A DNA stretch of 64,000 bases from Purpureocillium takamizusanense (Eukaryota; Ascomycota; Sordariomycetes; Hypocreales; Ophiocordycipitaceae), in contig NC_063069.1 in the NCBI RefSeq assembly GCF_022605165.1, forward strand, positions 1,364,001-1,428,000, read 5' to 3'. The notes beneath the pieces were generated by a model. It saw only the letters and a list, made by a program, of their open reading frames with translations, did no database searches and was not told the DNA's origin. This document shows positions 46,508 to 59,423 of the stretch, piece after piece. Both the position numbers and the translations under genes were made by a program. Within the stretch, counting starts at the first letter, position 1, and every line of letters starts with the position of its first letter.

Positions 46508-48900
46508 TCAACACGTGCACTCGCGCAGCTTGCCCTGCCGCCCGACCTCGTACTCGACCCACCTACCGACGCCCTTCCTCCCTGGCACGAGCACGCTGCC
46601 CGGGTTCATGACGTGGCAGCCCTCGTACGTGACGCAAAACGGCGGGGCCGTCGTGTCGACGAGGGCCATGGCCGTGGGCAGCGGGTACAGGTGCAGCGCC
46701 GAGACATAGTCCCAGTGTACCGGGCGGATGGCCTGCCGGAAGGGCGCGAGGTAGCCCTGGTCGAGGACCGTCTTGACGAGCTTCTGCGCGGTGCGCACAT
46801 CCTCGCTCAGTGACGACGGTGCTGCGCTCGACGTCACCTCGGGTTCCTCGTGGTTGGCGGCGTCGAGGTCCATGGCGTCTGCAGCGGATGCCCGCGTCTC
46901 AGTTGGCTCGTCGGCGCTGGGCTCGTTCTCTTGGTCCTCTGGGTCCGCGGCCTTCCGCTTCAGGATGACCGACGTGCGACGAAGGCGCGCCGAGATGTCA
47001 TCGCGGAAGACAACGAGCTCATGGTTCGGCCCAAAGAGTGTCAGTCGGCTCGGGTTCGAAGTCCACACAGCCGTGCCCGGCGTTCCATGGTTGCCACCCT
47101 CTGCATTGGCTGTGGCGAAAGCGCGACGGATGCGCGATGTGAACATCTCTGGGACCCCCTTCCTGGGGACTGGGGTTGATGCGCCTGCCGTGAAGGCCGA
47201 TACCCACCCGTCGTTGTCGCCGGGTACAAAGACAAATGTCGAGGTTTGGAGGAGCGTCGGGAAGTCGGAGAGTGCTGAGGCCAGGGCGTCGAAGTATTCT
47301 TTGTACTCTATGCTTCCGCCACTGCCACCCCGGGCCATGACGGCCTGTTGCGTGAAATTGCCCGTCAGGACAAAACCAACGGGAGAGGAGCCTTCCGTCT
47401 CGGCGGCGTACAGGGAGAGGATCTTGCGCAGTGCCTGAAGAGCGCGAGGCTGATCTAGGTTTAATTCGCCCAAGATGACGATGCGATTCCGCCCGGGGCC
47501 GTCTTCTGGTGGCGGCGGCGGCAAGAGGCGGCGTTCCAGCCGCCGCATCTTCGCTCCGACAGCGCGTTCGCTGCCGGCGCCAAGAAAGTCGATCCAGCCA
47601 AATCCACCCCCGATGGTGTGATCCTGACCACCATCCGGGCCACTTATGCCCAGCGTCGCCTTACGCTTCTCGCAAGGGGGTTGACCGATGAAGAAACCCT
47701 GGAATCGGCCGCCGAGTGTACCGCCTACACCGCTGCTCCCGCTAAGTCCCTTGCCCACAGACTCCTCTTCCTCTTCGTAGACACCGTCCACGAGGACAAT
47801 CATGCCGGGGCAGAACCAGGCCGAGTCTGCGGGTATGGCAACTGCCCGCTTCAGGTCGAGCGCTATCGTGCCAGTCAAGTCACTGATGGCTAGGTTGCCT
47901 GTAGGAAGAATGACTAGTTGCCCCAGAAGCATATGGTTGCTACCATGACGGCCGAGCATGTTTGCAATCGGCGTAATCTTCAGCGACTGCTGGTTCGAAA
48001 GGGAGCGCTGGAGCGTGCGCTTGCGGGATGACGAGACCGACGACGTTTGGAAGGCTTCGTTTCGGAGAAGACGTTGGTGAATGACATTATAGCGGTTGCG
48101 GAAGAGGGTCGTTTTGTGTGATGCGGCAGGTAGCAAGGACGGTTTCGTCGTTTCTCTGATGATGGGAGCCGGACTGTGAGCTGATGGTCTGGGATAGCAA
48201 GCAACGGATCTTACCTCTCAAAGTGCTTCTTTCCGACGTTGTAGACAAGCCTGGGCTGCTCATACGAGTCAATGATCTGCAGCCAAGCGCGCGGGTCCTT
48301 GCTCTCGTCGTCGTCGTCTGCCTCTTCCTGCATACCCAGCCCCGACACGCCAAAACTGGCGTTGCTGTCCTCTCTTGAGAGCGTCGTCGGGCGCAGTCCT
48401 AGTCTCGTGTTGGCTGTGTCGCTGTCCTGAATGTCCAGCATGCTGTCTCCCCGGGGAAGTCCCCTAACTGGCCCGACGATCTTTCCGCCGCTCATGTTTC
48501 CTTCTAATGTCCGAAGGATGTCATGGAGTTGTTTGCTGGATCCCTCCACAATGACTCCACCATTCCGGTTCTTCCAACTCCTCGCCACCTCCTCCAGCAC
48601 ACGCTCGGCAAGGCCCTCTTCGCGCCATCCCGACCCGCAATGCCTTCCAATAAAGGAGGCAAGTTCCTGCAGCGCCGAGGACGTGAGCGTCAGGGAGTGC
48701 TTCTTGGTGAAGGTTCGAAACGCGAGCGGGCGGAGGGTAGCAGGAGGCAGGATGATTGGTAGAATCGCTGCCTTGGGCGCATTGACGCTGAAGGGTTTGA
48801 GAGGGTGGATAGGAGTGCCGAATGCTGGTGACGATGACGGCAGGGCCGAGGACGGGATGTGTTTCTGCCGTCGGAAGATGGGCGCCGGCGTTTTGTCCAT
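46508..48900 (-). CDS. DPB2: DNA polymerase epsilon subunit B (DPB2)
   Basis: Two exons, 48900-48215 and 48155-46508 (59-nt intron), give 777 aa. The N-terminal region (FRTFTKKHSLTLTSSALQEL, FIGRHCGSGWREEGLAERVL) is the small helical domain of B-subunits. The middle is the OB fold (LLGQLVILPTGNLAISDLTG, CPGMIVLVDGVYEEEEES). The C-terminal part is the inactive calcineurin-like phosphoesterase fold (RNRIVILGELNLDQPRALQAL, VGFVLTGNFTQQAVMARG, STFVFVPGDNDGW) lacking the usual metal-binding histidines. The end reads CHVMNPGSVLVPGRKGVGRW, diagnostic for Dpb2. Known role: essential structural subunit of Pol epsilon and CMG assembly via GINS. An acidic insert (DPEDQENEPSADEPTETR) interrupts the phosphoesterase domain. 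Two ACGCGT boxes lie ~150 bp upstream. Confidence 0.96.
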
Positions 48901-49236
48901 GGTGACGACTGCTCCCTACTGAACAAGCATTGCCGGGCGCTCGATTGCGAGCCTTCTGTGTACGTAGTATGAAGGTATCGTTGCAGCGTTGGCCGTTGTT
49001 GATGCCGCACATGGATGGCGCTGCTGGTGCGTCGCGTGGTGGGGGACGCGTCGACGCGTCGCACTTAATTGATTCCCGTTAGATGCATATCGCAGGCAGT
49101 GGGTCCCTCAAGCAACGCCAACACCAGGGATTAGATCAGATCGGTGACCTCATCCCGAAAATGGGCTGTCACGTTTCAACAAGTCCGTGGAGCTTTCCCT
49201 TTACCTCCATCCGGTTGGCGCAAAGAGACAACAGCA
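48901..49236. other. Bidirectional promoter DPB2/mitochondrial-type gene
   Basis: A 336-bp gap between divergent start codons, containing a tandem pair of ACGCGT boxes (49046-49059). Confidence 0.7.
49046..49059. promoter_or_regulatory. Tandem MCB (ACGCGT) boxes
   Basis: ACGCGT at 49046-49051 and 49054-49059, spaced by CG, 146-159 bp upstream of the DPB2 start. This matches the arrangement of MBF sites at S-phase genes in yeasts. Confidence 0.6.
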
Positions 49237-50034
49237 ATGCTGGCAGCAACACTTCGATTCGCTCCCAGGCGAGCAAGTGCTTGGCACAGGGCAGTCTCAA
49301 CCCTGGCGAGCAATTCGCACATTGTAAGTCGCGGCGCGCACGGCGCTTGGATGATCATGGCGCTGACGAGCTCCAAGAAGGTGTTTGACAACCCGTCGTC
49401 TCCTGCATCCTACATCCTGACCTACCTCGACACCCAGCCGCCCTCGCCGAAGCTAGCAATCGGGACGACGACGACGATCCCTCTAACTCCTCAGTCCTTT
49501 CGGGAGAACCACCACTTTGTCGAGATCTTGGACCAAGTCGTCCAGGAGTATGGCCACCTGGATGAGGATGTAGTGTCTCAAGCGAAAGCCTTTGCCAGTC
49601 CTGGCGGGTTCAACTTGGGATCCGGGGGCTCGTTCTTTCCGCAACATCGGCCAGGCAGAGGTTCCTCTCGGAAGCAGGGTGGAGGAGGCGGCGCGGGAGG
49701 GACAGGGGCCGGAGGTGCCAGCGCACAGGGGGGCGCTGGAGGTGGGGGTAGGGGAGGATGGGTTCATCTGAGCGACCGAAGGAACCCTCCGGATTTTGGA
49801 AGGATAGCTTGGCCGGAGGATATCCTGGGGAGCGTTGAGGTGGACGGATCTGGGAACGTCGTGGGCAAGGTGCAGCCAAGTGGAACCTACCGGATCGTGA
49901 CCAACGAGGGCATGTAAGTGGTTCCCGATGGGGATGCTCTCGGGATTTTACTGACGATCTACAGCCTTGGTCTGAGCCCGTTCCTGAGAGGCAAGCTGGT
50001 GGCGAGGCTCAAGGAGGAGGAGGAGAGCAAGTAG
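49237..50034 (+). CDS. Uncharacterised, probably mitochondrial, Gly-rich protein
   Basis: Exons 49237-49913 and 49965-50034 (GTAAGT...CTACAG) give 248 aa if 49324-49377 is retained, or 230 aa if it is spliced as a 54-nt intron. I do not recognise a named family. The N-terminus MLAATLRFAPRRASAWHRAV, rich in Arg, Ala and Ser without acids, is a typical mitochondrial presequence. The mature part has a conserved-looking segment (VFDNPSSPASYILTYLDTQP, SFRENHHFVEILDQVVQEYG), then a glycine-rich linker (about residues 150-180). It ends GRIAWPEDILGSVEVDGSG and LGLSPFLRGKLVARL. Codon use is strongly coding. It shares its promoter with DPB2. Role unknown; an inner-membrane or ribosome-associated factor is a guess. 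Confidence 0.8.
49324..49377 (+). other. Candidate frame-neutral intron (54 nt)
   Basis: A perfect GTAAGT donor, a GCTGACG branch-like motif and a CCAAG acceptor (or the next AAG, 3 nt later). The length is a multiple of three and there is no stop, so both forms encode protein. The acceptor is weak, so constitutive retention is also possible. Confidence 0.45.
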
Positions 50035-51598
50035 CGAGTGTCGTAACACCCGTGCGAACCGCCTTGCAGTCTGTGATGATTCAACGGGCCGCGAAATAGT
50101 GTGGAGGGTTTGGGTAGCCACGTCGAGCTATGCACTTGCAGCCTGGGCTGAGGGTGAGGTGCACTGGCGAGTCAGGCATCAGACATGCATACCAATGCAT
50201 TCCTTCGGGGCGTAGCTGAGCTAAACGATGGAAGCTCCGAGGAGATGGTACGGAGCCGACGTCTGTCCCCCACGCAAGGCTCACGATGTCATGGCCATGG
50301 CGTAGGCGGTGGCCAGGTGCGTCCCCAATCCCACGCCGAAGCAAGGCCGGCCGCGGCGGAGTTGCCGAGCGGGCGACGGCCGGGACGATGACTGCCGAAT
50401 CACATTGCATTGACCCGTCTGGGAACGTTTCAGCCCGGGAGAGAGGAGTGTAGGATTTACGAGAGCGGGAAGAAACCATTGTATCAACAGCCGAGGAAGC
50501 ATCCGGGCGCCATGCGCGGTTAGCGACAAAGACATGTCTCATGTGTCACCAGAGACAGAGACAATGATGCGATAACGAAGGTCCCTATCTGGTACGCAGC
50601 GATGCATGCGTGGGTGAGTACGCATTGCGTGGTCAACGCCGTATACAGTAGCTCTATGGGAGTCTGACGCCGTAGCAAGCTTGCGTACTTGGGGGGTTGG
50701 TTGTAGTAGAGGTATTAATAGGTAGGCACCTGCCTACTGCCTTAGGTAGGCACGTAGGAGTTGTGGTTGTCAGTGAGCCGTTGTCGGCCGGAGGGTCCAA
50801 GGCCGAGCGAGGTCCGTCCACGAGCAACGGCAGGCATCCCAGGCTCCGCGCGGGGACCCCAGGAGCGGAGGGTAAGTTGGGCGCGTCTCAGTGGGCCCGA
50901 CAAAGAGTCAAAGACATGGATGTCTCGGCACAGCTTATCGCTGCGAGGCCCGTTATCGTGGTTGGAACCCGCGTACTGGGAGGTGAGTTAGCCGGTTTCA
51001 CGCCTACCTAGGCACCTACAGGTAGGTATTTCGTGGTCCCTACACTGGGCTATACCTAGGTAGAGTTGCTTCTAGCGCCTCTAGGCGGAGGCTCCCCCCC
51101 CCCCCCGTTGAGCCCTGGAGGGCCGACCCAACCAGCGCCCTCGTGGTGGACGGGCGGACGCTGTCGGGTGCTGCCAAGGTATGGAGTGGACCTCCACTAC
51201 TGGTAAGGCGGTGCCCGTCCATCCAATGCATTCATGCCGTCCCAGCGGGCAGAGAAGGCACCCCACAGCAGAGCACCGCACCGCACCGCACTGCAGCTGG
51301 TCAACCACGCCGGCACCAGTCTCAGGGCGCCGGCCATGGAACTGGGACTTGCACAACGGGGGAGGGACGCTGGAATTGAGGTGCCCCTCCTCCACCACCC
51401 ATCACCTCCACCAACCAACCGACTCCCATCAAACCACCCTCCCCCACCACAATCGGACAACCTTACCATCGCACCACCTACCTAGCGACCGAAACAGCCC
51501 AGGCTCGCATTCCCCCCCATCTACCGCCCCCCGTTGATGGCCCCCGACCGGACCGACAGCATCGGCCATTGATAACGGCAGTCGAAACTCCGCCCGTC
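50035..51598. other. Intergenic and SNF1 leader; no gene recognised
   Basis: About 1.6 kb. It includes a C13 run (51097-51109), inverted repeats of GTAGGC (50722-50737) and TAGGTAGG-type words (50720-51065). A CCACCA/CCATC-rich leader precedes SNF1. Confidence 0.55.
50720..51065. repeat. TAGGTAGG/CCTACCTA word cluster with inverted repeats
   Basis: GTAGGC-ACCT-GCCTAC (50722-50737) can form a short hairpin. CTTAGGTAGGCACGTAGG and CCTACCTAGGCACCTACAGG follow in the same gap. Confidence 0.55.
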
Positions 51599-53971
<2,373 letters not shown>

Positions 53972-54503
53972 GCGGCGGTGGCGCATAGTTGCTGGGCGAC
54001 CCGGGTTGGGCCCGACGCGGCGGTCGTCGCATGCTGTATTAACTTTGTACAGAGGCAGTCACCTGGCTTGCTGTCTTGAAGGTTGTGGCGAGACGGACGA
54101 CTTTATGACGCGAGATTCGATGTTGAGACGAGACATGGCGTGGCAAAGTAGACTGCTTGTCAGGAGTTGGGGAGTTGGGCGGACTTTTAACTCTGCAGCC
54201 GAGGATGCGTGGGATATTTGTTGGCATAGTGCTAGAACGGAGCAGCTGTATTGCCCTGCGGGGTTTGTGCTCTCACGTAGAGTGAGGCTCCGTTGCAATA
54301 TACAGGCTCAAGTCACTTTTATCTCATGGACCGACGGTCTTTTACCATTTTCAATGCTGTCATATACAGTGTACAATGCGACAAAGGAGGTGGTTTAGTT
54401 AGAGTCTTTCTTTGGCCCCGACTTTGTCTCCCTCCTTTCGTCTCTGTCTTGCTCCCCATCTCTCCGCGGTCACGACATATCCAAAAAGGTGCAGAGCGGC
54501 TCC
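53972..54503. other. Convergent 3' region SNF1/ICL
   Basis: A 532-bp gap between stop codons; no gene is seen. Confidence 0.6.
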
Positions 54504-56226
54504 CTATTTGAACTGATCCTCGGTGACGCCCTTGCCCATGGCGGCAGTGGAGCTGACGCCGCCGGTGACCATTTTCTGCAGCTCGTCGACGTAGGTGGCG
54601 CCGCTCCACTTCTGGTGCTTGACGACGTCGACGCCGAGCTCAATCTCGGGCTCCTGGACGAGCTCGCCGTAGGCGCGCATGCCCTGCTGGCTGTAGGCGC
54701 GGGCGAAGCGGTCGCTGATGAGGGCCGTGGTGTGCAGGCCGGCGAGGGTGATGAACTGCCAGCAGTAGCCGAGGGTGGCGAGGCGGCGGATGTACGTCTC
54801 CTGCTCGTCGCGGGGCATGGCCGTCTTCCAGTTGAAGGAGGGGGAGAGGTTGTAGGCGAGCCTGTTGTTGGGGGTTGCGCAAAAGGCGGCAAGGTCAGCC
54901 GTGTCCCTTCTTTGATACTCGGGATATATATTCAGGGGAGGGGGTAAAGGGGTAGTACGCACTTCTGGTGAGGGATGGCGGCGTGGACGCCGTCGGCAAA
55001 CTCCTTGGCCTGAGCAAAGTCGGGCAGCTTGCTCTCCATCCAGACGGCGTCGCAGTAGGGCCCGTAGGCGATGGCGCGGTTGATGGCGCAGTCGCAGCCG
55101 CCCTTGAGGCGGTAGTAGCCCTCGCGGGTGCGGGGCGCGTCCCAGTCGAAGAAGACGTCCTCGCCGAGGATGCCGCGGGCGACGGCGCGGGCCTCGGCGT
55201 TGCCCTTGCCCCTGACCTGGGCGGCGTACTTGGCCTTGGCCGCGGCCTTGTCGCCGCGCGGGAGCGAGGCGCTGGCGTCGATGGCGGCGGCGACGGCGTC
55301 GTCGAAGCGGGCGAGGCCGGCGGCGGCGAGCCACTCGTCCTCGATGCGCTGCAGGGCGTCGCCCGTCTTGCCGGCGGCCTCGGCGGCGACCATGAGGTCG
55401 TTGAGCGGCTGCAGCTTGGGGTTGGTGGAGCCGAGGATGAAGGCGTGGTCGCGGGGGTCGATGGTGGTGGTGATGAGGGTGGCGGCCTCGGCGTCGGTGC
55501 GGGCGACGGCGATGAGGTCGCTGCCTGTAGGCCGGGGAGAAAGAGGTCAGTCACATTGTTTCTCCATGATCAATGATGTGTATGAGTGAACAAAAAAAAA
55601 AACTCCCCATTGAGGGTGGTTGCTTTGGGGAATACAGCAAGCTTTCTATTGCTTCCCCGTTGCCAGCGGCGTGGACGACCAAAGGGGGTAGGGGCAAGCA
55701 ACGATGGCCCGTCATGGAACACAAGGAGACATCTCTCTCGTGTAAGTGGGCTCTCACTCAGGCAGGCACGGTGACACAAGAAAACAAGGGAAAGGGGGCA
55801 AGGAAATAAAAAAAAAAAAAAAAAAAAGGACCAACGCACCCATAATGTCGGCCTGGGCGCGAATGGCGACGAGGCGGCTAATGTGCTCGCTGATGGGGAC
55901 GAGGACCTTGCCGGCCATGTGGCCGCACTTCTTGGTGCCGGGGGCCTGGTCCTCGATGTGGATGCCGGCGGCGCCCTTCTCGACGAAGAGCTTGGTGAGC
56001 TTCATGACGGCGGTGAGGCCGCCGTGGCCCGTGTCGGCGTCGGCGATGATGGGCCGCAGGTAGTCGACGTGGGCGAGCTGGCCGCGCTGCGCCTTGGGCG
56101 TCGAGAGGCGCTCCTGGCGCTGCTTGCGGTCGTGGAAGAGCTGCGCCATGAAGAGGTGGCCGACCTTGTTGGGGACGGTGGTCTGCGCGCGTTGTCCTTT
56201 GTTAGCCATTGTGATTGCACACTTCC

Positions 56227-56257
<31 letters not shown>

Positions 56258-56992
56258 CTCTCATCCATCTCTTCTTCTTCTTCTTCTTCTTCTTCTTCTC
56301 TCATCCATCTCTTCTTCTTCTTCTTCTTCTCTTACTTCTCCTCCTCCTCCTCCTCCTCCGGACCCCATAGCGAGCAGCCAGACTCTCGCGCCGCTGCTTG
56401 CTCAGGAGCAAACCGGATGCTTGGGCCGGATAAGGACAGAGAGAACGAGACTGCGAGATGGAGGCAATGGGGAGCAGACAAAACGTACGTAGGGGTAATC
56501 CGCCAGGTCGGGCCCGGGCTCATCCGAGGCCGAGGCGGTCGAGGACGACTGCCAGCCCGAGACGTAGACGGTGTCGAGGTACTTGGCCATCTGGGTGACC
56601 ATTGTGGGCTCGAGGCAGCCATACGTGTAGCTGGCGTCCTTGTTCTACGCGCGGGGGGGAAGAGATGAGATGCAGTCAGCATGAGTCGTCTTCATCGTCA
56701 CATGGAAAATGCGACGGGGGAAGAAGAGCTGCAGGGAGGAAGAGACAAGAAGAAAACTCACCGCGAACCGGCCCTCGAGAATCTTCCACAGCTTCTTAGC
56801 CTGGGCGTTGCTCGGGTACTCAATCTTGAGGTTGCCGCGCTTGGAGACGATCTGCTCGGCGGTAAAGGGCCGCTTGGTGTGCTTCCAGCGCGAGTCGGAC
56901 CACCACTGCTTGACCTGCTCGACCTCCTTGAGGAACTGGGCGTCCTCGGCCGCGGCGTCGGCCGCGGGGTTCAGCATGTTGTTGGCGGCCAT
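54504..56992 (-). CDS. Isocitrate lyase
   Basis: Five exons, 56992-56762, 56644-56489, 56182-55840, 55524-54963 and 54861-54504, give 549 aa. The N-terminus contains [17 protein letters not shown] and the sequence then matches the family closely: [58 protein letters not shown]. The active-site KKCGH with the catalytic Cys is at 213-217, preceded by ADADTGHGG and [10 protein letters not shown]. Later come [13 protein letters not shown] and [12 protein letters not shown]. Known reaction: isocitrate to glyoxylate plus succinate, the first glyoxylate-cycle step, needed on acetate and fatty acids. The C-terminus ends EDQFK, so there is no SKL-type peroxisomal signal. Introns (117, 306, 315, 101 nt) are far longer than the ~58-nt norm here, and two carry simple repeats. 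Confidence 0.97.
55808..55827 (+). repeat. A20 run in ICL intron 3
   Basis: Twenty A on the plus strand form a T20 tract 12 nt inside the donor of the 315-nt intron 3 on the sense strand. A second, shorter A run lies at 55591-55601, near the acceptor. Confidence 0.9.
56183..56488 (-). other. Long ICL intron 2 with GAA/TTC array
   Basis: A 306-nt intron (GTACGT...CGCGCAG). On the sense strand most of it is purine (GAA then GGA units), so there is no normal polypyrimidine tract in that part. Confidence 0.85.
56228..56359 (+). repeat. (CTT)n/(CCT)n array with exact 40-bp tandem duplication
   Basis: Positions 56231-56270 and 56271-56310 are identical: ten CTT-type triplets followed by TCTCATCCATCT. 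A third, shorter CTT run (56311-56330) and a CTC run (56339-56359) follow. On the coding strand this is GAA/GAG/GGA. Confidence 0.95.
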
Positions 56993-59423
56993 GGCTTTTC
57001 GTCTGTCTTTCTGAACGAGACTGTGTTAGGAGGGAAGCATGGGGGAGAAAGCAGCAGCAGCAGCAGTTGTAACGTACGGAATTGGACTTTCGATGATGGG
57101 AGGCTTGGGGAGGTGGAGAGGCGCAAGGGTGGGATGGATGGATGATGGTGGTGGCGATGGTCGTGTGGACCTCGGCAATGAGGTGTGCCAAAGTCAACAA
57201 GGATGGACAGCACGCGGGCAGTGTAAGGGGAAGAGAAAGGGGGAGCAAAACAAGAATCGAGGATGACGATGTCAGGATGATAATGGAGGAAGGGTGAAAG
57301 AGGGGGGAGGAGTAAAAGAGTCACAGGTTCCGGGAATCAGTCACAGCACGAGCCGGGGGGCCGGATAACAAGACGACGGAGAGAGAGACAAGCAACAGAG
57401 AGCCAAGAAGGGAAATGCTAGTAGTGCGTTAGTATACGAAAGGTTATTGCAAGCCTCGTCGACAGCCAGCCCGCCCGCCCGCCCGCCAGCCGGCAACAGG
57501 AGCAGCCGCAACACACAGGCACAGGCACAGGCACGACAGCCCGCCCGGTGGTGAATCGGCCAGCGGCTTTTCGCACCTCGGAACCTGGCCGCCGCCGTTT
57601 CGTCCCCCCCGTGCGTGCGCCGGACCATCCCGGGACAGTCAGTACCTTAGGTATGTATGTACATGTAGACACCAGGCGCTGCGGTGCAGACCAAAAGAGT
57701 CACACTCACTCTCTCTGTGGCTGTCACTGCTCGTGGGGCCGGCACCGGGTCTCTTCAGCGGTGGCGGCAGCCTTGCAAGACCATGTCTACTACCTAGTTA
57801 CCCATCCATGCACACGCACATAAAACCGAGGGCCAGCGCGCCGCCGCCGCCGCCGCCGCCGCAACGACAAAAAACGAAACGGTGACGTCCCTCCCGCCGC
57901 TTCGGCTCAAAGGGGAGCGGCGCGCACGCTTAGTGGTCAGCGGTTCCCGGACGAGGTGGGCTTTTCAGCCGCCATTGGCCGAGGCCCGGGGGAGGGAAGG
58001 AAGGAAAGAAGCTGGCAACACCGCCCGCCGCTACATGCCTTTTGTACTACATTCAACTTGTACTGTACCGTACTGCACAGTACCAGCAATTGCAGCAGTA
58101 AATACGGATACCTATAGAACTCAAGTCGTCCACTGAAAAGTCAACAGGAACAGACAGCGCGCCCGTGACGCAGCCTGAGCCTGAGCTTCTGAGTCTCCCG
58201 GGTCGCCGAGGGCCTTCTCCACATCCCCGCAGCCGCCGATTGGGGCTCTCGGCTCGTGCGCATGTCACGCAAGTATGTACTCAGGTACTTTGTATTCAAG
58301 ATACTTTTTCCATCTTGCATCTCATTCCGTGCCGGCAATAACACAACGCTCGGAGGACGAAGATGCGCAGGTTCAGAAAAGACTTCTGAGGAAATGTACC
58401 CCCCCCTCGGAAAGACCCGTGTGCATCTAGTGAAACCCCGTCATCAGGTGACGATACATCTTCCGCCTTTCGGTGAGAGACGACATGAACGAGGTACCTG
58501 GGCCTGGAGGTACGGTAGGTACCTGGCGGCACTGACCAGCCAGCCCCACCTCCGCCCCCTCCCCCTCCCCCAATCGCCCTCCCTGGGCTGGCTGGCTGGT
58601 TCTCCTTCCCGGGACGCGCGCGATGGGTCGGTACCCCCCCGGGGCAGCGGAGCGTTTTTGGCATGTGATTGAACGATGATGCCGTTCACTTCTCTTGCCG
58701 CTGAACCGCAGATGCATGTGTGCCATGCACTGCCGCCGTCACCGCCCGCACCAACGCCTGGCCCGCAGAGCCCGCCATCTGCAACGACGTATATTGTACG
58801 AAGTAGTAGTAGCAGTAGTTAAGTAATACGCAGTGCGAAGCACGAAACAAGTCACCATGTCAGCCAATTCGACCGCATCCGATCTGGAATCGTAGACTCG
58901 TGTCGTCGGCTCGTGAACCCCGACTCTCCTCATCGACATCAGCCCCGGCAATGCACCCCAATGCAGGCTGAGGAGCAAAAGCTACCGGCAGGCTGACCAA
59001 CGGCATGCACGCAAGAGTCAACAAGCAACTACGCAACTTGCGTCTCGATCGCCGCTGTCACATGGCCAACGTCTCGTGCCTGACTCAACCCCAAAACAGC
59101 CGTCGGCATGTGTCAGTCCCGCCTACTAAGCTGAGCTCTGCTCCAAAACTCCACATCATCGTCGCCGCTATTAGACTGCGTTTGTACTGTATCCATGACT
59201 CTTGACATCTAGCATCCTCTACCGTCTCGTCAATGCCCATCCTGCGATATCCAGAGCTGACCTTGCTTCTTCGTCTGTCTTCTCTGAAATGCGTTCATGC
59301 AATCCCGTGCTTGCTTGCCGCGCAAAGTACTCTACCATCGACGTGCCAGCGACCAACACAATCCCGAATTGTATGTATCGCCAAAAAAAAAAAAAAGACA
59401 GCCAGCCAATGCAGTCCCATGCC
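56993..59423. other. Intergenic: ICL promoter and trehalase 3' side
   Basis: About 2.4 kb with no gene recognised. It holds a CCG repeat (57841-57862), a GCCC repeat (57470-57490), TACCTTAG and GGTAGGTACC words (57640-57660, 58493-58520) and a poly-A run (59381-59394). Confidence 0.55.

Noticed and set aside
50201..50260. tRNA-like start GGGGCGTAGCTGAGCT
   Set aside because: It cannot be folded into a cloverleaf by eye; there is no matching acceptor 3' strand or T-loop.
54968..56668. Long plus-strand frames across the isocitrate lyase locus
   Set aside because: They are antisense shadows of the isocitrate lyase exons and of the intronic CTT array.
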